Positions 1 through 10,296 of a stretch of DNA of 28,832 nucleotides are shown here, one piece after another. Position 1 is the stretch's first letter, and each line of letters begins with the position of its first letter. A program made the translations under genes and the position numbers. Where the stretch lies: contig JAYMTA010000438.1 in assembly GCA_036897625.1 (NCBI GenBank), positions 1 through 28,832 on the forward strand. Reading direction: 5' to 3'. The notes beneath the pieces were generated by a model. It saw only the letters and a program-made list of their open reading frames with translations, was not told the origin of the DNA and ran no database searches. This DNA comes from Pelargonium cotyledonis (Eukaryota; Streptophyta; Magnoliopsida; Geraniales; Geraniaceae).

Positions 1-676
1 TATCCACATAATTAACAAATTTTATTAAATAATAAATTTATATAATTTAAATATAACGACTTAAAATACATATGGTCTATCTGTAATTATTTTTATTATT
101 TACTTAAGAATAAAAAAACAATTGACTACACACACAGTGTAAATGAAGAAAATATTTATATTCAATTCTCACACAGTACATTCATGAAAAAAAATGATAA
201 ACGTTAATTGCAACGTATCCTCGTATGTGAAATATACTGCTTGTGTTAAGAGATTATCCGATTACTAGGATGGGACAAAACGACATCCATTCTTAGAAGA
301 TTGCGTTAAAAAAAGAAAATCCAAAGACCTCGTTCCCTCCTCACAGTCACAGCGGTTTCATTACATCCACAAGCCCATCCTCATTCCTTCACAAACTGAC
401 CAAAATCTTTCTCTTTTCCAGTTTCACAGGTGCTATACCGCTTGAACGTGTGGCCACTTGCACTCCTCTAATTTTCCCTCATTTTCTTGCATTCAACAAT
501 ACGCCAAAGAAGAAGAAGAAAAAAATCAACTTATAGCTTATAAACCTCTATAATTTGAGAGATAATATTTGTTTTTCTTTGGGTATCACTGTGTTTTTTT
601 AATCCGTGGAACAAGTAATTGCTCCGTGGATTCCAGAAATTCGGTGCTGTTGCTTAATGACCTGAGCTTACCCACC
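1..676 (+). promoter_or_regulatory. Upstream region and 5' leader of the KEA3 gene
   Basis: No coding exon is supported here. The left part (1-300) is AT-rich. From about 330 the sequence turns pyrimidine-rich, and there is a GAAGAAGAAG tract near 507-522, both typical of a plant 5' leader. A TATAAA lies at 539-544, but the transcription start could also be earlier, so the TATA call is weak. Between about 310 and 676 the only upstream ATG is at 657. The KEA3 start at 677 has A at -3 (context CCCACCATG). An apparent longer reading frame from 569 in the same frame begins with TTG, not ATG, so it does not change the start. Confidence 0.5.
657..665 (+). promoter_or_regulatory. Two-codon upstream ORF (Met-Thr-stop) before KEA3
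   Basis: ATGACCTGA sits in the predicted leader, ending 11 nt before the KEA3 ATG and in a different frame. It is the only ATG between about 310 and the main start, so any transcript starting in the pyrimidine-rich leader would contain it. Very short upstream ORFs can stall or recycle ribosomes. Whether this one acts is inference. Confidence 0.4.
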
Positions 677-3600
677 ATGTTATTGGAGTCAATAACCTGT
701 TACCATATTCCCAAGGTAACCTTCTTCACTATCATTTCTTTGCTTATCTGACATACTGTTCTGGGCTTTCACTACTGATTGTAAAATTGTGGTTTTTTTG
801 GTTTAAGTTGGTATTATTATTTGGAGAGTTTGAGTTTTATTCGCTTACCCAGAAAAGGATAGCAGAAAAGTTGCCAACTTTACTGTTGTGTAACTTGAAT
901 TGAGCTTTCTTGATGCTAAATTGCATGTCTAAGTGGGTTTTGTGATGTTGGTATTTGAAGAAGAAACATATCTCTGGTTTGTCAAGTGAGTCCTGCAGTT
1001 TTGGACTTGGTGTTCGTGCAATCACAGAAGTTTGGTGGAATATCTGAGTTTACCATTGCTTATGGCGTTATTGGATTACTAAATATAGAGAAGATAAAAT
1101 AATCTGTGAATTTGGGTGAACTAAATTGAGCTACTTTCGCCCCAATTTTTTTCTTCTAAAAGAATGGTGATTTGTGTATCTGATTAAGTATATACTAGAT
1201 GGCCATGTGAACACATATAATTTTCTCTCTTATAAGTGGTAATAATGCTGGTAATGCTAAGGACTCACATTTTTCTTCTTTTTTGTTTGAGCTGCAGGAA
1301 CACGGCATTGTCAAACAAGCCATTCCAATTAGGGCATACTCTCATGTTAATACACATTCATGTGCCCATTCTTTTAATAAGGCATATTTGCATACCCAAA
1401 CGCACACTCGGAAAGCGGGTGTGCGGTTGTGCACCGTAAGTTGCAGGACGAGTCATTGCTCTTTGGGATCAGCATGTGTTTTTGAAGGTGCAACTCTGTT
1501 TACTTCTTTGGTGCGTAGTTCAAGACAATACCATTCTTCCAATCCCAGACTAGTACGTCGGAAAAGATTGCAGATATGTGCTTCACTTGATGTTGCCAGT
1601 GCTGTTGATGTCATCAATGATTTAGGATTGGACACTTTGACATTTTTGATTGTGACAGTCATGGTTGTTCCTGCGTTCAAGATTGCTAGAGCTAGCCCTG
1701 TAAGGATAATATTCGTGCTTCAACTTTATATTCTTATCCTCCATCTTCATATTTGGAAGTGTTTGATTCTTAGTATCAGTACAAATTATGGAGTCTTGAT
1801 ATATCGGTGTTATCATTTTACTGCCTTATTTCACAAATATTAATTTCAATGGGAGCCTCTTGCTCTGGGCTGCCCTTTATATTTCCCAAATGATAATTGA
1901 GGTATGCTATTTGTTTTCAGATACTTGGTTTCTTCTTTGCGGGTATTGTATTAAATCAGTTTGGCTTGATAAGGAATCTTACAGATGTAAAAGTTCTGTC
2001 TGAATGGGGAATCCTTTTCTTGGTAAGTTCCATCACTCATGGTGCCACTCTCCTGCTATTGTTCTTTGATATGCTGTTCATCTCATGGGGATAAACTGTG
2101 TTTGTGAGAGTTTGGATATTGCTGATTACTTAATACTGCTGATTGGCCTGATTTTTATTTCTTCTTTGCATACATTTTGGAATTTGGATGTTTATATGTT
2201 AGAAATTATCTTTTAAGTTCTGTCGGAACATCGTAAAATGGTTTTGGACTTACATATTTTCCTTTCAGCTTTTTGAGATGGGTTTAGAGCTTTCACTGGC
2301 ACGTCTAAAAGCTCTTGCAAAATTTGCATTTGGCATGGGGTTAACTCAGGTATGTTGCTGATAAAAACTCAGATTCACTTTTGAAAATCTGACCCCAATA
2401 GTTGGGGCAAAATCCTAGTTGTTGCGATAGCCTGACATGGAGTTGTTGCCACATTCTGGATACTGAGATTCTTAGATTTTTCTTGAGCTTATTTGTGCAT
2501 AATTCAATATAATCTTGTCCTCGAATTGTATGCGTTTGGTTGCTATTATCATTGGTAAATTGCAGTTCAGGTTTGGGATTAGGGAAATCAAACAAAACTC
2601 AAGTCCAATTTAGGATCATTTTGGGGGGAGAGGGACACACAATGATTTGCATGCCCGAACTAGGCCTAGTCTCGAAACCTAGCTTTCTACAGTGTGAAAA
2701 GAATGCATAGTAAGCATCTGTATCTGGGACATACCTGTGACATATTTATTGTTTGCCTTGTTGGAACCTATTATGGGCCTAGAATTTGGATATGCTTCTA
2801 GGGTGGAATCTTTGCAAAGTTATCAGTACAAACAAATTGTATTTTAAATCCTACTTCAAACTTATTATTGACATTATAAAATATTGGAAGTGATTTTAGT
2901 TTCTAATGTCTATGTCTTAAATACAATAAGTAAATGGGTGGGATTGTGTGCCTTGAGCTTTTTATACCAAACTCAGTTTAATGATTAGACATTTTATACT
3001 TTCTTGTTTACTCTTTTTAGGTTTTATGAAGTTAATTGCATCGTTTAATATTTGAATTGAATATCTCTTGATTTTGGTTTGGTTTAATAGAAATTGTTTT
3101 AATATATGTGCTCTTTGATACTCAAGTTAGGTTTATAATTTTTATCTATTCGTAATAACTGCTGTCCAAAATGATAAAATGGTGACTTTTTAGACACTGA
3201 GGTTGCATTCTTCTCACTTTCCCCCCTTCTGTTATAGGTTGTGTTATGTACTCTTGCTTTTACCGCATTTGAGCTTCCACCAAACGGGGCTATTGGAACA
3301 CAAATTTTGCAGTTTCTTTTTCACTCAAGGTCTGATCTGGTAAGAAACTCTAATTCCCGTGCATCATTGACTATACTGAATATGGTCATCCTGACTTTAT
3401 GTGATGTATTGTTGAATTGGGTATCAAACGAAATAGATTATTTACTTGTGATGTTTCCTGATTTATTATTGCCCCTTGACCATCATATTCATACACTTCA
3501 ATTTTCTTTTAAGGAAATGCAATGTATATATGCTCATCTCCCATTTTTTGTTATTGGTATTCTTTTCATAAAAAAAAAAAAAATGAATCATGTTATCTCC

Positions 3601-6600
3601 AAGTGTCAGATTCCCTGAAAAAATTGACACAAAATCTTAGGTGTGAAGTTCAGATGTTAATTTGCATGCTTTTTTGAGAAATAGTAACTGCTTGTTTGGT
3701 AACATTACTGTCTAACTTTAAGGAGTGCCACATATGATTTAGGGGTGCCAATTCATGAATGTAGGTCGTGTTTGAAGTTCAGTACTCCCTCTGTCCCCAA
3801 ATAATTGTTTGAGCTTTTAAATTTATAATTTGATTCCAGTATGAGAGTACTGATTATTGTAGTGCTGGATGCTTCATTTTGTAAGATATCTTTGGGTTAG
3901 TTTCTTGTCAATATTTTGTGAATAATTTAAGGTTTCCACATTTTCTATCAGTGCCGTCGTTCGTGAAAAAAGAAAATGATAAGTTAAGCTCTAAATTTGT
4001 AGTTGTTGTGACCAGTAATAATTGTGCAAATATAACCATTTCAAAATTTTATAGGCTTGAAGAGCTTAAATGAATAAATGTTGTTTGCTTGGCATCAAAC
4101 TTAGAATTGCTTTCCTTAACACAATATTGCTTTCTGACTCTTTCTGACTATCTGTTTCAAATGAATCTCAGGTGAATATCAGAAGCATTGATGAGGCTGT
4201 AGTAATTGGGGCTGCTCTTTCTTTGTCTTCTTCAGCCTTTGTTCTGCAGGTATCCATTTTTCCAGCACTTAAGAATTAAAAATGATTTGATTGATCAAGC
4301 GACTTTCTCTCTCTCCCTCTCAGTGCAAATTTTCCCTACTTGGCTACTTAGTTTAAGAGATTTTTGTTTCATTGATCCAATATAGTTAATGGATATTTCT
4401 AGTGCTTACCAAACATAATAAATAGCTCCTTGCAGAGAAAGGTGAACTTCCTACAAGATTTGGCTCGGCAACTCTGGGGATACTTCTTCTACAGGTTCCG
4501 GCTGATAGTCATACTTCGTCTCTTTTGTTATTAATATAATTAAGCACTAATGATGTTATTCTATATCCTTTTACTTCCCTTTTGGATTTTGCTAGCATCA
4601 TTATGCAAAATAGACATCAAAGTAAGCTGTTATTAACATTTTTGGACTCCCTATGCTTGATATTTGCAGGACATTGCTGTGGTCCCTCTCTTAGTTATAC
4701 TTCCGGTTCTAGAGAGCCAGGTATGCGAGAATTTTCCCTGTATTTCTTTATTAGTTTAATGAATGTCTGCCATATTATTTTAGAGAGATACAATCTTGTT
4801 TTAAGTGCATAGTTTATTGATGGTTGTGACATTGAAACAAACAAAGCTTATCTTTTCAGTCTGTAGCTATAGTGTAGCTTGTTGTCAGGATTTCTCATAT
4901 GGGATTTGGGCCTTTGGCGGAGTTCTTTTTTTTTTTTTTTCATTTTTCATCTGGTCTTTATCTTTTGTACTTAAAGTTTTTCTCTTTTGCCATTTATTAC
5001 TGGGATGTCCTAACTTTTAATTCTGGCAAATGATGATTGTTAGATGCACCAAATCATTCATTAATCTGTTTTATTCTTTCTTTTGCACTTATTGCAGAAT
5101 ATTGTAGAAGAAAGTATTTGGCCAATGCTTGCTAAAGAAAGTTTGAAGGCTTTAGGTGGACTTGGTCTTATCTCTTTTGGAGGAAAATTCCTCCTTAGAC
5201 GAGTTTTTGAGGTGCACGACATATTTTTATTGGAAAAAGGGAATTGAAAAACAAAAGTATAGCAAACAATAGAAAGCCCCAGGCATATATATATCTTTTG
5301 TTGGAAAGCTAAACTTAGTTTATTGACAATCAGGTTGTTGCAGAAGCCAGGAGCTCAGAAGCATTTGTTGCTCTCTGCCTTCTGACAGTAGCTGGGACTT
5401 CACTTCTCACCCAAAAGTTGGGCTTCAGTGATACGGTCTGATATCTCTGCTCATATAGTTTTGAATTGTTTGGATTGAGACTTCAAAATTTCAAGCCCGT
5501 GTTATTAAATCTGATTTGATGGTGCATGCAGCTTGGAGCTTTTCTTGCTGGAGCATTGTTAGCAGAAACAAATTTCCGGACACAGATTGAAGCTGATATA
5601 AGGCCATTTAGAGGTTTGCTGCTTGGGTTATTTTTTGTAACTACAGGGACTTCCATTGACACAGAGGTATGAGTATGTGTCTTTGTGTAGATTTATTAAT
5701 CCGACAAGCAAATTAATATTAGGCACATGGCTGCTTGGATTTTACTGATGTAACAGTAAATGAATATGAAACAAAAATGTCCCGAAATGGATTTTACTGC
5801 TATTAAATTAAGGTTTGTTTGCTGAGACATTTATGGTATTATTGTTCCGCATAAGGTAAATGGTAAAGAGGTATTCATGTTGGAGATCAGCTGATTCAGA
5901 TAAAAGTTTTATTTAGTTGTACATTTTCTCCAAATGGCAACTGACTAGTCCATGTATTGATGTTACAAAATATATAGAAATAGTGCACTGGAATCAGATG
6001 AAAGGAAACAAAGTTTTGAAAGTCTTTATTATAATCTAAAACCCTTTTGTTTGTTTTCCCCCTTCTATTGTTTCCTTGGAACAGGTGTGATCTCAAAGTA
6101 TGTTCTATTAATGTGTGTGTGTATTGGAAACATGAAATTTTATGAGATATTTAGATCTCTGTTACTAAAAGAACTTATTTTCTGCAATGAACTTTTATAT
6201 GCGTAATACGCCGTACACATGGTACTTTGCAAAAGCAGAAAGTCACAAATAGTTATAGCCTGCATGATCTTTCACTAAAGTATTATTTTCCCTAATGCAG
6301 CTACTCATCCGAGAATGGCCAAATGTACTTTCGCTCTTGGGTGGTCTAATTGTCATCAAGACTCTGATTATAACGGCAATAGGTCCCCGTGTTGGATTGA
6401 CTTTACAAGAAAGCGTAAGAATAGGATTGCTTCTATCCCAAGGAGGCGAGTTCGGATTCGTGGTTTTTTCTCTTGCAAACAGGTGAGCCTTAACATTTTG
6501 TATGCAGAGCCTTATTATCTAAACATTGCAGGCTTCCGTTTACTTATGAATTTGTCATCCCCCTCTTGGAAACAGGCTTGGAGTACTACCACTTGAGCTT

Positions 6601-9160
6601 AACAAGCTGCTTATAATCGTTGTTGTATTGTCAATGGCATTAACCCCATTGCTCAACGATTTTGGAAGACGGGCTGCTGATTTTATTGATGAAAAGTTTG
6701 ATTTTGATGTAAGTTCCTACTTTTATGTTTTCTCATTAAGTGTTACATCACATAGCATTAGATAGGGGATGGAGTGGAGGAGAATAGAGTAGAAGATCCC
6801 ATTGAGCTTTGCTAAAGGCTTTATGTAGCCGGCTGCAACTTTGTTTGAGAAATGGTTGGCTATTGTTATATTTCTGAAGCTTGACATATTAAATGACTGG
6901 AGGCATTTATGATGGGTTACTATAGAGTATGGACAATTTTAATATAATGACTCATTGAATATATCTCGAATTCAAGAACTATATCAACTAAAAAAATTGG
7001 ATGCCAAATGTTACTGTTCTTGTCAATTGTAGTAAATCAACAAATGAATTGTGCAAAAAAAGTTAATTTATGAAATGATTACGATAATTGAAGCTATTAG
7101 TCACTCGTGTGCAGTTCCTTAATCTTTGGTCTTATTATATGCTGTATTTCTTGCTGGCTTTTACTTCTTTCGAAAAATCTATATCCAGCTCATTTTTAAG
7201 TTTAAATTTTGCTGAAATGAAGTGTGGCATTTACTCAGAAAGCTCCTGCTATGACGAACTTTGATGCTACTGACCCAGTTGTCATCCTTGGATTTAATGA
7301 AATGAGTCAGGTACACCAAAATTTGTTCTGCAAGAAGAGCTTTATTGACTGAACTGCAGATCTATATTGATTTGACAATTGACATGCATGCAGGTCCTTG
7401 CCAATTTCTTGTCCGCACCATTGGCTGCTGGAGTAGATGGGAATGTTACTGGATGGCCTTACGTAGCTTTTGATCTCAACCCTTCTGTAGTAAAGGTTGG
7501 TGATAGTTTCATTCATTTTTCTTGACAGCGCAAGTGTTCTATTGTCAGATTAAGAATGCTGTTTTTCGCCTGGGTCAGAGTTATTTACAACGAATCTGCA
7601 AATTAAGTCCACTTAGACTATAGGAGACATGACAAACTTAGTAAAATGGCACGTGTTGACACTATTTGTCGCTTTCAACATTTATGCTGGATAAGTACAG
7701 TTGAAACATGGACTAAATTCAGATATCGGCAGTTTTAGAATGGCTCAAGGGTCAAACCATATAATTTTATTCAGCAAGAAAAATCGCCTTCACTAAACAT
7801 CAGATGTAATTTAAAGATTATCTACCAGCAATGAGATGGGAACACGTCTTTATGTATTGTTGGTTAAGCATCTCTCACAGATCCCATGTACAAAGGGTAG
7901 CTCTAGCTGTTCCTTTTGATTATGCTAATTGATGACAATAATATAATTGCAGTTTTTATTAATGCCTTTTATTGTCTAATAAACAGACCTCCAGCAAACT
8001 TGGTTTTCCAATTTTGTACGGGGATGGATCACGTCCAGCAGTTTTGCAGTCTGCTGGCATCTCTTCTCCAAAAGCTGTCTTAGTCATGTACACAGGGAAG
8101 CAAAAGACAATGGAGGCTGTTCAAAGACTTAGGCTCGCCTTCCCTGCGGTAACGCTCTCTCTTGCACAAACACATGCACACGCCAGATGAACATAATATG
8201 GTATTCGTGTCTAGAATGAAAAACCATGTAAGCAGGGAATAGGAACTATTTTTTTTTTTTCGTTCCGCTATGGTTTTTCTATTCCTCTTTCTACTTTGAA
8301 TAATGCTATGAGCTTCCTATTGGGCTGGCCGGTTGCTTGTGGTTTCCATTTGTAAGTTTTGTTCTGTTTTCTTCATGGGTGCATGGCTAATCTTATGTCC
8401 AACCAGATACCTATATATGCCAGAGCCGAAGACCTCAGACATCTGTTGGATTTGAAGCAAGCTGGTGCAACAGATGCTATATTAGAGAATGCCGAGGTAT
8501 CAATTATCCATTTAATTAATATTAGTTCTGTTAGTAGAAACTAGAAAATTCCCTCTCAGATGGCCTGTGACTCCCCAACTCAATTTATAAAATGTCCTTG
8601 CAGACAAGTTTGCAGCTTGGTTCCAAGCTCTTGAAAGGGCTTGGTGTTATGTCTGATGATGTGGCCTTTCTGCGTCAACTTGTTCGTGACTCCATGGAGC
8701 TACAAGCTCAAGATACTGGTAACTTCACCGATGAAACTAAAATGGATGCTATGAGACCAATGCAGGTACTTTCAATTACATGTCATTTTTCTACATGCAG
8801 ATTCCCTCTTAGCCTCTGGCAGGGCAGTTTGTGAAGTCAATATTAGCAAAATTAGCTCACTCTCTCCAGTTTTGAATTTATGAACATATTATTTTCTCGA
8901 AAAACCTTATCAGCTGACACAATCAACTAACTAGTGATTCCATTCATAAGGTGCGAGTTGGAGACATCATCAGGTCCGATGACGGGGACATATTATCTGC
9001 AGGGAGCAAGACAGAGGAACAAGCGGAGCAAAATGGTGCGTTCCGAGAACCCGAGGATTTAAATGGAAAGGGTGTTCTATACTGTGACCTGGATCCAGAT
9101 AACAAAATCCCGGTCAAAAGTGTAGACATGGTAGCAACTACTGAGGAATCGAGGTCTTGA
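677..9160 (+). CDS. KEA3: K+ efflux antiporter 3 (KEA3), chloroplastic; complete, 19 exons
   Basis: CPA2-family K+/H+ antiporter. In Arabidopsis KEA3 sits in thylakoids and exports lumenal protons to relax photoprotection when light drops. Exons: 677-715, 1298-1699, 1921-2022, 2269-2349, 3238-3339, 4172-4249, 4426-4494, 4670-4720, 5098-5211, 5334-5435, 5532-5666, 6301-6482, 6576-6708, 7239-7310, 7394-7495, 7987-8148, 8407-8496, 8604-8765, 8951-9160. They join without a stop into 795 aa, close to the family's usual length of roughly 780. Residues 1 to about 105 are Ser/Arg-rich and lack acidic stretches, as in a transit peptide. About 120-525 is the membrane exchanger, with the QD pair at Q291-D292 and SQGGEFGF at 471-478. 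About 543-680 is the KTN/TrkA-N domain (VVILGF, FDLNP, YGDGSRP), followed by a hydrophilic tail. Oddity: the dinucleotide-binding turn reads GFNEMS. The last acceptor (AAG) is the least certain border. Confidence 0.93.
3779..3853. repeat. Short MITE-like inverted-repeat element in KEA3 intron 5
   Basis: TCAGTACTCCC at 3779-3789 is matched in inverse orientation by GAGAGTACTGA at 3843-3853 (10 of 11 positions). The left end continues as CCCTCTGTCCCCAAATAATT, resembling the common plant Stowaway start CTCCCTCYGT. The enclosed 75 bp have no coding potential. It could be a tiny MITE, or a Stowaway end whose right half is lost, since I found no full-length partner before the next exon. Confidence 0.4.
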
Positions 9161-9602
9161 AGCATAGTTCTTCGTCTCAAAAAATTATTGCTCTTGCTCC
9201 CGGGCCTTCCCCGTACAGATTTCCAGGAGGACTAAATGCATAACTGTGATCAGTTGAGCTGTCTTTGAATCCAACAAATAATGCATATGTGTGCTACAGA
9301 AGAAGACAAGTTTCAGAAAAGAGGTTTTGAGAGTACAAAAAGCTACTTACATGGTTGAATCAGTGTGATGTGTAAATTGTAATGTTATGTATGTTGTTGA
9401 GATTGGTTAGAAAGTAGTCACAACAACCTTGTTGTAACAGTTGACAGACTAAAGCTTCACACAAGGATGCAATTCTTTTGAAACTACACTCTGTATTTGA
9501 TAAAAACTTAGTGTGCTCACATGTACTTTGAATATTTTTGTTTTGTTTTTGCTTGTAATAACCTTGTTTTTGTTTTTGGTCCTTCTAAAAAGATGAGTTT
9601 AT
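9161..9602 (+). other. 3' untranslated region of KEA3 and downstream spacer
   Basis: This follows the TGA of KEA3. It is T-rich with no open frame of note. AATAAT near 9276 and AATAAC near 9557 are possible near-upstream poly(A) elements, but neither stands out, so the transcript end is unknown. Confidence 0.45.
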
Positions 9603-9800
9603 ATCACCAACCGAGTGGCTTAACTGGTAATAGATTGTTCCAGCTTAACTTGAATTCTCAAGTTTGAGTTTCAAAAAATATAGTTGCGTTAAAATTTAAT
9701 AGGAATAATTTTGTCGCTTTTGTGATCTTACCTGACTTGAATAAAGACTAGTTTGAGTATGATATGGTTTAAAAGTGCCGATCCCATTCAAAAACCTCAT
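9603..9800 (+). repeat. tRNA-derived SINE-like repeat (degenerate)
   Basis: TGGCTTAACTGG at 9616-9627 fits the RNA polymerase III A box. About 35 bp further, AGTTTGAGTTT at 9661-9671 matches the B-box consensus GGTTCGANNCC at most positions. This spacing is normal for a tRNA head. The region does not fold into a full tRNA and continues into AT-rich sequence, as plant SINEs do. The right end and target-site duplications are not clear, so the end coordinate is approximate. Confidence 0.42.
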
Positions 9801-10296
9801 GTTAAAACCTTAAAACACGAGTCTATGATCATATTTATCTGTTATTTATTAACATATGGTTTGACTCAAGTCCCTATCTTTTTGTGTTCAATAGTTATCT
9901 GTTACAATTGTGATTCTCATATTTGAAGACTCCCAATCACATCCAACTGGGCTCCACCCACCTACTGCTGACATGTCAAAGCCTCATTGGCCGTTCAACA
10001 TAGTTTGTTGACACGTGGAGGAAACAGATGAGCAAGAACCAACCTGTTCAGTGCCAGTGAAAACACAGTATCATCATCATTTTATTAGTTATAATAATGG
10101 TTAAAGAAAAAGGAATCATTTGGAAGAATTAGAATATTTGTTGCAACCAATTTATCTGACGAAATTCAGAACAATTATCGTTTGGTTGTCAATCCCTATA
10201 AAAAAGCAACAGCAAAAAAAGCAAAATTTGAAAGTAAAATTTTGTTTTACGGAAGCTGACATAAACCTAAGCCAATCGCAACAGCGTCGTCTTGCG
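9801..10296 (+). promoter_or_regulatory. Promoter and 5' leader of the Spinster-like gene
   Basis: TATAAAAAA starts at 10197, about 100 bp before the ATG, which puts transcription start near 10230. Upstream are ATTGG (inverse CCAAT) at 9986-9990 and a G-box-like ACACGTGG at 10011-10018, the type of site bound by bZIP or bHLH factors. The leader between about 10230 and 10296 has no ATG before 10297. Confidence 0.55.

Noticed and set aside
569-751. Open frame running in phase into the KEA3 start
   Set aside because: It begins with TTG and has no ATG before 677; the true first exon stops at 715 at a clear donor.
4919-4950. Long T tract in KEA3 intron 8 as a retroposon tail
   Set aside because: No composition break or insertion border beside it; ordinary intron polypyrimidine sequence.
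9603-9680. A functional tRNA gene
   Set aside because: A- and B-box-like motifs are present, but no paired acceptor stem or anticodon arm can be drawn; a SINE remnant fits better.
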